Below are positions 52,211-60,604 of a DNA stretch of 64,000 nucleotides, piece by piece. This DNA comes from Actinostola sp. cb2023 (lineage: Eukaryota > Cnidaria > Anthozoa > Actiniaria > Actinostolidae): contig JAUJYZ010001384.1 in the NCBI GenBank assembly GCA_033675265.1, positions 21,001-85,000 on the forward strand. Reading direction: 5' to 3'. Within the stretch, counting starts at the first letter, position 1, and every line of letters starts with the position of its first letter. The notes below the pieces were generated by a model. That model was not told the origin of the DNA. It searched no databases and was given only the letters and a program-made list of their open reading frames with translations. The translations under genes were made by a program, and so were the position numbers.

Positions 52211-52224
52211 GTGAGTCTTTGTGT

Positions 52225-52480
52225 GTGTGCATGTATGTTACTGTTACTGTTGCTGCTGCTCTGTTGTATGTTGTTGTTGCAGCTGGAACTGTTGGTAGCG
52301 GTGGAGCTGTTGATGTTGTTGTTGTTGCTGCTGTTACTGCTGTTGATGCTGCTACTGTTACTGTTGCTGTTTTTGTTGTTACTGTTGTTGTTACTGTTGT
52401 TGTTGTTGCTGCTGCTGCTGTTGTCGTCGTCGTCGTTGTTGTTGTACTATTTGCTATTGTTGCTGTTAATTTTGTTCCTG
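52225..52480. repeat. Imperfect (TGT)n-type microsatellite in intron 22
   Basis: About 250 bases of TGTTGT, GCTGCT and GTTACT trinucleotide variants. It gives open frames of Val/Leu runs that are not genes. Confidence 0.88.
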
Positions 52481-52740
52481 CGCTGTTGACTGTTTCTGTG
52501 ACTTTATTGACACTAGAGAGCTGCCATTACGATTGTACATAGTGTCTGTGTTTAACTTTTGTTACTGGCGCCGTTGTTCGTGTTGCCTTTGCATTTGTCC
52601 CTTTTGGTTTAACAGCACTTTCGTGTAGAGACAATTAATGAAACACCTACACACGTATTTTAACGAAATTGACTTGTCATTCACTTCCTAATATAATCTG
52701 CCGATGCAGTTTATCAATGACATTCTCTCTCCTCCCGCAG

Positions 52741-52959
52741 CTCCTCTTTCCAGATGTCAAGTACAAAGAGAGAAATTCCTGCGAGTATTGTCATTGGATT
52801 CCACTCTGCAATTATTTGTGCCCCGCTGTAAAAGCGACGGTGGTTTCCAAGCAATACAGTGTCATGGTTTGACTGGTCAGTGTTGGTGTGTTGATATCAA
52901 TGGTAATGAAATCGGAGGAAGTGCGACCATGGGAGACAAACCTGATTGTAATAGAGCAG
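52741..52959 (+). CDS. Exon 23: thyroglobulin type-1 domain 16 (TY16)
   Basis: A 219-nt phase 1-1 exon: S-R-C-Q-V-Q-R, P-R-C-K-S-D-G-G-F, Q-C-H-G-L-T-G-Q-C-W-C-V-D and G-G-S ending in K-P-D-C. It has the B-type C-W-C-V centre with an A-type tail (G-D-K-P-D-C), so it looks intermediate. Six cysteines. Confidence 0.95.
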
Positions 52960-52993
52960 GTAAAAATGCTTTCCCTCTCATTTTCCCTTATGT

Positions 52994-55690
52994 TTCCTTG
53001 CTTCTTTGCTTCCTTGCTTCCTTGCTTCCTTGCTTCCTTGCTTCCTTGCTTCCTTGCTTCCTTGCTTCCTTGCTTCCTTGCTTCCTTGCTTCCTTGCTTC
53101 CTTGCTTCCTTGCTTCCTTGCTTCCTTGCTTCCTTGCTTCCTTGCTTCCTTGCTTCCTTGCTTCCTTGCTTCCTTGCTTCCTTGCTTCCTTGCTTCCTTG
53201 CTTCCTTGCTTCCTTGCTTCCTTGCTTCCTTGCTTCCTTGCTTCCTTGCTTCCTTGCTTCCTTGCTTCCTTGCTTTCTTGCTTCCTTGCTTCCTTGCTTC
53301 CCTGCTTCCTTGCTTCCTTGCTTCCTTGCTTCCTTGCTTCCTTGCTTCCTTGCTTCCTTGCTTCCCTGCTTCCCTGCTTCCCTGCTTCCCTGCTTCCCTG
53401 CTTGCTTCCCTGCTTCCCTGTTTCCCTGCTTCCTTGCTTCCCTGCTTCCTTGCTTCCCTGCTTCCTTGCTTCCCTGCTTCCTTGCTTCCCTACTTCCCTG
53501 CTTCCCTGCTTCCTTGCTTCCCTGCTTCCTTGCTTCCTTGCTTCCCTGCTTCCCTGCTTCCCTGCTTCCCTGCTTCCTTGCTTCCTTGCTTCCTTGCTTC
53601 CCTGCTTCCCTGCTTCCCTGCTTCCTTGCTTCCCTGCTTCCTTGCTTCCTTGCTTCCTTGCTTCCTTGCTTCCCTGCTTCCCTGCTTCCCTGCTTCCTTG
53701 CTTCCTTGCTTCCTTGCTTCCCTACTTCCCTGCTTCCCTGCTAACTTGCTTCCCTGCTTCCTTGCTTCCTTGCTTCCTTGCTTCCTTGCTTCCCTGCTTC
53801 CCTGCTTCCCTGCTTCCCTGCTTCCCTGCTTGCTTCCCTGCTTCCCTGTTTCCCTGCTTCCTTGCTTCCCTGCTTCCTTGCTTCCCTGCTTCCTTGCTTC
53901 CCTACTTCCCTGCTTCCCTGCTTCCTTGCTTCCCTGCTTCCTTGCTTCCTTGCTTCCTTGCTTCCCTGCTTCCCTGCTTCCCTGCTTCCCTGCTTCCTTG
54001 CTTCCTTGCTTCCTTGCTTCCCTGCTTCCCTGCTTCCCTGCTTCCTTGCTTCCCTGCTTCCTTGCTTCCTTGCTTCCTTGCTTCCCTGCTTCCCTGCTTC
54101 CCTGCTTCCCTGCTTCCTTGCTTCCTTGCTTCCCTACTTCCCTGCTTCCCTGCTTCCTTGCTTCCCTGCTTCCTTGCTTCCTTGCTTCCTTGCTTCCCTG
54201 CTTCCCTGCTTCCCTGCTTCCTGCTTCCCTGCTTCCCTGCTTCCTTGCTTCCTTGCTTCCTTGCTTCCCTGCTTCCCTGCTTTCTTGCTTCCCTGCTTCC
54301 TTGCTTCCCTGCTTCCCTGCTTCCTTGCTTCCTTGCTTCCTTGCTTCCTTGCTTCCTTGCTTCCTTGCTTCCTTGCTTCCTTGCTTCCTTGCTTCCCTGC
54401 TTCCCTGCTTCCTGCTTCCCTGCTTCCCTGCTTGCTTCCCTGTTTCCCTGCTTCCTTGCTTCCCTGCTTCCTTGCTTCCCTGCTTCCTTGCTTCCTGCTT
54501 CCCTGCTTCCTTGCTTCCCTACTTCCCTGCTTCCCTGCTTCCTTGCTCCCTGCTTCCTTGCTTCCTTGCTTCCTTGCTTCCCTGCTTCCCTGCTTCCCTG
54601 CTTCCCTGCTTCCTTGCTTCCTTGCTTCCTTGCTTCCTTGCTTCCTTGCTTCCCTGCTTCCCTGCTTCCCTGCTTCCCTGCTTCCCTGCTTCCCTGCTTG
54701 CTTCCCTGCTTCCCTGTTTCCCTGCTTCCTTGCTTCCCTGCTTCCTTGCTTCCCTGCTTCCTTGCTTCCCTGCTTCCTTGCTTCCCTACTTCCCTGCTTC
54801 CCTGCTTCCTTGCTTCCCTACTTCCTTGCTTCCTTGCTTCCTTGCTTCCCTGCTTCCCTGCTTCCCTGCTTCCCTGCTTCCTTGCTTCCTTGCTTCCTTG
54901 CTTCCCTGCTTCCCTGCTTCCCTGCTTCCTGCTTCCTTGCTTCCTGCTTCCTTGCTTCCTTGCTTCCTTGCTTCCCTGCTTCCCTGCTTCCCTGCTTCCC
55001 TGCTTCCTTGCTTCCTTGCTTCCTTGCTTCCTTGCTTCCCTGCTTCCCTGCTTCCTGCTTCCCTGCTTCCCTGCTTCCTTGCTTCCTTGCTTCCTTGCTT
55101 CCCTGCTTCCCTGCTTCCCTGCTTCCTGCTTCCCTGCTTCCTGCTTCCTTGCTTCCTTGCTTCCTTGCTTCCCTGCTTCCCTGCTTCCCTGCTTTCTTGC
55201 TTCCCTGCTTCCTTGCTTCCCTGCTTCCTTGCTTCCTTGCTTCCTTGCTTCCTTGCTTCCTTGCTTCCTTGCTTCCTTGCTTCCCTGCTTCCCTGCTTCC
55301 CTGCTTCCCTGCTTGCTTCCCTGTTTCCCTGCTTCCTTGCTTCCCTGCTTCCTTGCTTCCCTGCTTCCTTGCTTCCCTGCTTCCTTGCTTCCCTACTTCC
55401 CTGCTTCCCTGCTTCCTTGCTTCCCTGCTTCCTTGCTTCCTTGCTTCCTTGCTTCCCTGCTTCCCTGCTTCCCTGCTTCCCTGCTTCCCTGCTTCCTTGC
55501 TTCCTTGCTTCCTTGCTTCCTTGCTTCCCTGCTTCCCTGCTTCCCTGCTTCCCTGCTTCCCTGCTTCCCTGCTTCCCTGCTTGCTTCCCTGCTTCCCTGT
55601 TTTCCTGCTTCCTTGCTTCCCTGCTTCCTTGCTTCCCTGCTTCCCTACTTCCCTACTTCCCTGCCTCCCTGCCTCCCTGCCTCCCTGCTT
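52994..55690. repeat. 2.7-kb 8-bp satellite (CTTCCTTG / CTTCCCTG)n
   Basis: About 335 copies of an octamer with a T/C alternation, in longer periods, fill intron 23 up to about 30 bases before the TY17 acceptor. The sense strand is pyrimidine-rich, with one G per unit. The array shows higher-order duplication: a CTTGCTTCCCTG defect recurs at intervals (near 53401, 53826, 54429, 54696, 55311 and 55578). Very long Leu/Pro/Cys/Ser frames across it are artefacts. Confidence 0.96.
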
Positions 55691-55717
55691 CTTAATACCT
55701 TTTTTATCCTCCAATAG

Positions 55718-55936
55718 CTAAGATGTCATCGTGTGAACGTAATCGAGTGGTTGCCATGGGACTGACAGGCAAGCCCAGTCCAGGACGATACGTACCACAG
55801 TGCACCCACCACGGTAAATACAAAGATGTCCAATGCCACGCTGGGACAGGATTGTGTTGGTGCGTAGACCAGGAGGGGCAAGAAATCATAGGGACAAGAA
55901 TATGGGGACATCCAGAATGCCAGGAAATGCCCACAG
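55718..55936 (+). CDS. Exon 24: thyroglobulin type-1 domain 17 (TY17)
   Basis: A 219-nt phase 1-1 exon: S-S-C-E-R-N-R, P-Q-C-T-H-H-G-K-Y, Q-C-H-A-G-T-G-L-C-W-C-V-D and G-T-R-I-W ending in P-E-C, plus a short tail. B subtype, six cysteines. The donor is ACAG/GTTGGT, weaker than most. Confidence 0.93.
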
Positions 55937-56055
55937 GTTGGTATAACAATTTTCTGGCCGAAACGTTTCCAGATTTTTCCGTCCATGATGATGATGATGA
56001 TGATGATGATGATTCTGTTGACCTTGTGGTTGAACTGTATTTTTTTTTCTTGTAG

Positions 56056-56390
56056 AAAACGACTTTCCTCTGGATATAGCTATCATGTACCCGCCACTGT
56101 CAACCGACATGGCTCTTCGCTCCATGCAGACCTTTCTTCGATCTCTCGTCTCGCTATTCGACGTATCGCCTCGAGGGACACACTTCAGCTTTGTGGAGTT
56201 CTCTGAGAAGGTCTCCTCTCCTTTGTGTTTCAGTAGTTTGGAAGGGAAGAATCTCACGAAGGACAATATCAATACAATGATCGACAAAATGGCGAGGGAC
56301 AGTAGTATAACTAGACTCGATAGAGGCCTTCAATTTGCGGACCAAGATATTTTTACCTCGATGAGTGGAATGAGATCCATAGCTCTTAAG
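56056..56390 (+). CDS. Exon 25: VWA domain, N-terminal half
   Basis: A 335-nt exon, phase 1 in and phase 0 out. L-D-I-A-I-M-Y-P-P-L-S-T-D corresponds to the first VWA strand. It is followed by an amphipathic helix, F-S-F-V-E-F-S-E-K-V, a C-F-S segment and a G-L-Q-F-A-D helix. The metal-binding D-x-S-x-S motif is not conserved (Y-P-P-L-S at that place), so metal-ion-dependent ligand binding is doubtful. Confidence 0.85.
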
Positions 56391-56710
56391 GTAAGCAATG
56401 ATTCGCTCTCCCAAAATGGTATGCTACTTCCAAATATGGAATTTAAATAGGTTACCAAATATGGAATTGGCTAAGAAGACATTAATCAGGAGAGAAATTA
56501 TGCGCATGCGCGAGCTGCCCAAAGAACACTTTTCCCCAATCTCTTCCCAGAGCTTGCGTTACTTTCGGCCAGCAGCGAAGAACGTAGTAACGAAGGCTCT
56601 GGGGACGAGATTGACATTTCCCAAGAAAAACAACGCTATTACCATATATAGAATTTTATTACCAAATAAGGTCTTACTATGACCCAGTCTCTTCTCTCTT
56701 TCTCCCCCAG

Positions 56711-56972
56711 GTGTTAATAGTTGTAATGGATAAGAAACAAACACGTGACCAAGGTCTCTACATTCCCCTATCCATCGCATCAGAAGATCTCAAAGCTAAA
56801 GACGTTATTATTTATACTATCGGAATCAAAAGTCGGGTGGATTTGGCCGAGTTGATGGACGTTGCGTCGAGGCCTGGGAACGTGTTTACTGTAGATGACT
56901 TTGAAAGCCTTGCACTGAATGGACGTGAGATTGTAAATGTTGTGAAAAATGATACGAGGGATGCATTTAGAG
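56711..56972 (+). CDS. Exon 26: VWA domain, C-terminal half
   Basis: A 262-nt exon entering in phase 0 and leaving in phase 1. V-L-I-V-V-M-D-K-K forms the central strand. D-V-I-I-Y-T-I-G-I, L-M-D-V-A-S-R-P-G-N-V-F and D-D-F-E-S-L complete a VWA fold as in matrilin or collagen-VI type domains. The phase 0 junction joins exactly to exon 25, and the phase 1 exit suits the following Kunitz exon. Confidence 0.88.
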
Positions 56973-56984
56973 GTAAGAATATTT

Positions 56985-57372
56985 GACCAGTCATTTGAAG
57001 GCAGATAATGAGATTCATGGACTTTTATCAGCTGATAGAAACCAAGCATAGAATACTCTCTGGTTGATAGCACATGAAGGACAGTGTTTGCCTGTCATTT
57101 GAAGGCAGATAATGAGATTCATGGACTTTTATCAGCTGATAGAAACCAAGCAATAGAATACTCTCTGGTTAATAGCACATGAAGGGCAGTGTTTGCCTGT
57201 CATTTGAAGGCAGATAATGAGATTCGTGGACTTTTACCAGCTGATAGAAACCGGCCAAGCAATAGATTACTCTCTGGTTGATAGCACATGAAAGGCAGTG
57301 TTTTCCTGTCATTTGAAGGCAGATAATGACGGAGATTCATGGACGTTTATCAGCTAATAGAAATCCAGCAAT
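56985..57372. repeat. ~105-bp tandem repeat, four copies, intron 26
   Basis: Unit contains TCATTTGAAGGCAGATAATG, GGACTTTTATCAGCTGATAG and ACTCTCTGGTTGATAGCACA. Confidence 0.9.
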
Positions 57373-57418
57373 AATTGAATACCCTGCAGTAATTTCATTA
57401 CAACATTTGTGTCCTCAG

Positions 57419-57592
57419 TTGAGAAGCAATGTAACCTCGCAGTGCAGCTAGGAAGGCGTGGATGCTTAGCGTCTATTCCTGCTTGGTACTACAATAGCGT
57501 GACAGGACAGTGCCTGCAGTTTAAGTACAGCGGTTGTGGTGGAAATATAAATAACTTTGCAACACACGAGAAATGCAGGAAAACATGTGGAG
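57419..57592 (+). CDS. Exon 27: Kunitz domain 3
   Basis: A 174-nt phase 1-1 exon: C-N-L-A-V-Q-L-G-R-R-G-C-L-A-S, A-W-Y-Y-N, F-K-Y-S-G-C-G-G-N, N-N-F and C-R-K-T-C. All six cysteines are present. The first loop has ten residues between C1 and C2 instead of the usual eight. The inferred P1 is Leu, more suited to chymotrypsin- or elastase-like targets than trypsin. The donor (GGAG/GTGGGT) is acceptable. Confidence 0.93.
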
Positions 57593-57619
57593 GTGGGTAC
57601 ACATTCAACTTACAGATAC

Positions 57620-57727
57620 ATACCTGCCAACCCCCTGGAACCTCAAATCTGGAGACTGGACCAGTAGGCTAAAGTAGCGTGCTTCCATGCCAAAAACAAA
57701 ATGGCGGACAGCTCTGGAATTTTCCGA

Positions 57728-57759
<32 letters not shown>

Positions 57760-58055
57760 TGCTCCCGTGAAAAAAAATAGGAGAAAGCGAGAAATAAGGC
57801 GGATTAAGCGGGCGTTTTCACATCGAAAGACAACGTATTCTTGTATTGCAACACAATCGTTACGTTGTATTACGCAATTTCGCCGTAAATCGTGGTCGTG
57901 ACGTGTTTCGCCGGGAGATTTTGTCTTCAAACCGGGAGATCGTGGTCGTTTCGTGTTTAGCCGGGAGATTTTGTCTTCAAACCGGGAGACCGGGAGTTGA
58001 GGTCCGAAATCTGGAGACTCCCGGATAATCCGGGAGAGTTGGCAGGTCTGCAGAT
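57620..58055. mobile_element. Possible inverted-end element, intron 27
   Basis: ACCTGCCAAC at the left and GTTGGCAGGT at the right enclose copies of GGGAGATTTTGTCTTCAAAC and a poly-C tract (57730-57759). Confidence 0.5.
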
Positions 58056-58194
58056 ACCTTTTAGGATATTGGTATACCTGTGTCAGGTATTTCAGAATGG
58101 AGACTGGAAAGAAGGGAAATTGGGTTCCCTGTGGTAAAACTAAAAAGGAACATATAATATGGAGTTCCTGTGGTAGAAATACTGAGACATCAAG

Positions 58195-58392
58195 TTTTAG
58201 TTTTATATTATTTTATTTTTATTTTGTTTTATTTTTTTGTATTTCTGTTTTTTTTCTTTTTTCTTTTCTTTTTTTATTATTATTCTTTTTTTCATTTTTT
58301 CAATTATATTATATTTTATGTTATTTTATTTTCATTTTATTTTATTTGTATTTAATTTTAATTTCATTTTAATTTCATTTCATTTAATATTT
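58195..58392. repeat. TTTTAT-rich low-complexity tract
   Basis: Irregular T/A-rich sequence of the TTTTATTTTA type, similar to the array on the other side of the Penelope fragment. Confidence 0.75.
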
Positions 58393-58417
58393 AATTTGAT
58401 AAAGATTACGACAATTT

Positions 58418-58468
58418 TTAATTTAAACATGTTTCGGCAGTGCTGCTGCCATCATCAGTAATTTAATG
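58418..58468 (-). ncRNA. Hammerhead ribozyme motif (left copy)
   Basis: On the minus strand: CTGATGA (58458-58452), then helix II GGCAG-CAGCA-CTGCC, then GAAAC (58435-58431) and ATGTTTAAATTAA. The 5' segment TTAAATTA pairs with TAAATTAA after ATGTT as helix I with one mismatch. Helix III is minimal (CAUG), as known for Penelope-associated type I hammerheads. Confidence 0.75.
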
Positions 58469-58545
58469 AGTGATCTATACAATGTATGAGCTTATTTATA
58501 TATAATATATCAGTATGAAGAACAAAAGAACATTGAAGTATGTGA

Positions 58546-58883
58546 TTACAGTGAAAGTTTTAAATTTACATGAGAGACTTCTTGTTGATTTAAAGAGGGC
58601 TTTTCCCAAAGAATGTGAATGGCTTCCTTAATTTTCAATTGGAAGCCAGTTCTGGCCTGATCAAGTATCTTAAATGATTCACTGGAGCATAGGGCTCGAC
58701 ATTCCGACGAGCTCTCTAGATGTTTGTAAATGTGAGAGGCCTTATCCGTAGTAAGGTGTTCATGCATGCGCGTAGTAAGGTGTCGAGAGGTTTCACCGAC
58801 ATAGCAGGCACCACAGCCTGCACAAGAAAATTTGTAAACTACGCTCGAGCGGAACCCACTAGGGATAGGATCTTTCGCACTGA
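58546..58883 (-). pseudogene. GIY-YIG endonuclease domain of the Penelope-like element
   Basis: About 110 residues with Y-K-F-S-C-A-G-C-G-A-C-Y-V-G-E-T (a Cys pair before a Y-V-G core), then H-L-T-T-R-M-H-E-H. This is characteristic of Penelope C-terminal endonucleases. The frame is intact to its stop, but the RT part is missing, so it is a fragment. The first residues as an ORF derive from the inverted terminal repeat. Confidence 0.8.
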
Positions 58884-58898
58884 ACATTGTATAGATCA

Positions 58899-58957
58899 CT
58901 CATTAAATTACTGATGATGGATGGCAGCAGCACTGCCGAAACATGTTTAAATTAAAA
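58899..58957 (+). ncRNA. Hammerhead ribozyme motif (right copy, inverted)
   Basis: On the plus strand: CATTAAATTA, then CTGATGA (58911-58917), TGGAT, GGCAG-CAGCA-CTGCC, GAAAC (58938-58942) and ATGTTTAAATTAA. It has the same helices as the left copy, but four extra bases lie between the core and helix II, which could impair activity. It lies on the strand opposite to the left copy. Confidence 0.65.
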
Positions 58958-59024
58958 ATTGTCGTAATCTTTATCAAATTATTGACGAAGCTTCTGCTCT
59001 CAAGACAATTTAATATTTATTTTA

Positions 59025-59220
59025 TTTCAGTATTTTATTTTATTTTATATTTTATTTTATTTTATTTTATTTTATTTTATTTTATTTTATTTTATTTTAT
59101 TTTATTTTATTTTATTTTATTTTATTTTATTTTATTTTATTTTATTTTATTTTATTTTATTTATTTTATTTTATTTTATTTTATTTTATTTTATTTTATT
59201 TTATTTTATTTTATTTTATT
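59025..59220. repeat. (TTTTA)n microsatellite abutting the TY18 acceptor
   Basis: About 38 pentamer copies end directly at TTTTCCTATCAAG, the acceptor of exon 28. The repeat therefore serves as its T-rich tract. Confidence 0.95.
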
Positions 59221-59231
59221 TTCCTATCAAG

Positions 59232-59432
59232 GCGTACTACCTCTATGCTACGAAGTTCAGCGCAAACGCATCACCAAATCCCTGGGTCACTACCGTCCCT
59301 CGTGCGGTCACCATGGTGACTACAGTCCTATACAGTGCTATGGATCAAGTGGGTACTGCTGGTGTTCAGATCACCATGGCGACGAAACACCACATACGCG
59401 TGTGCAGGGAACTCCAGTGTGTAACATACCAG
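59232..59432 (+). CDS. Exon 28: thyroglobulin type-1 domain 18 (TY18)
   Basis: A 201-nt phase 1-1 exon: P-L-C-Y-E-V-Q, P-S-C-G-H-H-G-D-Y, Q-C-Y-G-S-S-G-Y-C-W-C-S-D and H-T-R-V-Q-G ending in P-V-C. B subtype with C-W-C-S. Six cysteines. Confidence 0.93.
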
Positions 59433-59507
59433 GTAACCATGGAGACGAAAGTACAGTCGGAAGTTCAACGGGAGCAAAATGGGAGAATCAGATGATTTCA
59501 TTTAAAG

Positions 59508-59757
59508 CCTCGTTTTCACTCAAGCGAAGGCACAAACATAAAAATCTCGTGTCATGTCACAACGGGACCGACGCAAGCATAAGAACTCGTGTCCTGCATG
59601 TGAAAACGGGTCCGACACAAGTATAAGTGCACGCGCAAGAACTGATAAACATTACTGAGTGATCGTTACGCTTATACTTGCGTCAGGCTCGCTGTCACAG
59701 TGAAATCGAGCTTAACTTGCGCCTATGCCTTCCACCGCAAGTGAAAACCAGGCTATT
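59508..59757. mobile_element. Inverted-end element related to 41.3-41.7 kb
   Basis: AAAGCCTCGTTTTCACTCAA on the left and GTGAAAACCAGGCT on the right are inverted. Interior sequence (CGCAAGCATAAG and GAAAACGGGTCCGACGCAAG types) matches the family in intron 14. Confidence 0.55.
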
Positions 59758-59877
59758 AATTCAAAATGGGCCTATGGTTCCGTCGCTTCCTTTGTGTCCA
59801 TTTTAACTCGATCATAACTTCATTTCGACTAGGATTTCGATCGCGCTTTTGTCACTAGTATCTGAAAACCAGCTCTA

Positions 59878-60316
59878 ATAGAGTCGTTTTCGTACGAGTG
59901 GGAAACCTACGGTACCGTGACACTTAAATGGCTTCCTTTCTGAACCAATCAAAAAGCGTGCAGATGCATCTCATCTAATCAAACTCTTTCAATACAGTCG
60001 TTTTCGTATGAGTGGGAAAGTTTATACGGTACCGTGCTGTGCCGTATTGAAAAAGTTTGATTCGATGAGATGCATCTGCACGCTTTTTGATTGGTTCAGA
60101 AAGGAAGCCATTTGAGTGTCACGGTACGAAAACGCCTCTGTAAGTACCTCATAGAACGGTACAGATTCAGATTTATTTGAAATTAAAGATGAATATTCCA
60201 TTGACCTGCAAATAGTAGTAACTAATCTAGGCAGGCCAATGGATAACAATACGGAAATGTCTCTTTCAATACGGCACGGTACCGTAACTTTCCCACTCAT
60301 ACGAAAACGACTCTAA
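59878..60316. mobile_element. Composite of GTCGTTTTCGTATGAGTGGG family MITEs
   Basis: Several inverted copies of GAGTCGTTTTCGTA(C/T)GAGTGGG and ACGGTACCGTGAC occur at 59878, 59997, 60045-60135 and 60275-60315. One copy appears inserted in another. Confidence 0.65.
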
Positions 60317-60357
60317 GCGCAGACTAAAGTAACTCATCTTTTCACTGACGTCCACAG

Positions 60358-60597
60358 ACAAAAGCACTGCGTGTTTGGAAGAACGTCGTCAAGCTCTTGG
60401 ACGACTCGGAGTCCCGAGCATTGGCCGACATGCTCCCGAATGCAATTCGAATGGAAAGTATCATGCCATTCAGTCGAACGGTAATTCCGAGTTTCGATGG
60501 TGCGTGGATTCTGAGGGATATCCCGTGGCTGGAACACAACGCTGGGGATCACCAAACTGTACAGATATCATTCGTGTACTGAGAAGTCACAGAAAAG
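60358..60597 (+). CDS. Exon 29: thyroglobulin type-1 domain 19 (TY19), C3-C4 pair missing
   Basis: A 240-nt phase 1-1 exon: T-A-C-L-E-E-R, P-E-C-N-S-N-G-K-Y, I-Q-S-N-G-N-S-E-F-R-W-C-V-D and G-T-Q-R-W ending in P-N-C, then a tail of 14 residues. Q-C (C3) is Q-S and C-W-C-V begins with Arg (C4 lost), the same paired loss as TY14. The donor AAAAG/GTTTTT is weak, so the exact 3' end is less sure. Confidence 0.88.
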
Positions 60598-60604
60598 GTT
60601 TTTT

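Larger units (their letters stand above)
58393..58980 (-). mobile_element. 5'-truncated Penelope-like element with inverted terminal repeats
   Basis: About 93-97 bp at 58393-58485 and 58884-58980 are inverted repeats of each other and enclose a GIY-YIG endonuclease frame on the minus strand. Penelope-like elements typically have endonuclease-coding 3' ends and terminal repeats in direct or inverted order (established). No RT is present, so this is a truncated copy. It sits between two TTTTA-rich tracts in intron 27. Confidence 0.8.

Noticed and set aside
52888..55717. Three plus-strand open frames of 650-935 codons of Leu/Pro/Cys/Ser repeats and a minus-strand Lys/Gly/Ser frame
   Set aside because: They are open only because an 8-bp repeat without stops cycles through all frames. 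They begin inside the TY16 exon or intron, and the flanking splice sites treat the region as an intron.
58546..58899. GIY-YIG frame as a host homing or repair endonuclease
   Set aside because: The Cys-pair plus Y-V-G-E-T arrangement and the flanking inverted hammerhead-bearing repeats fit a Penelope-like element instead.
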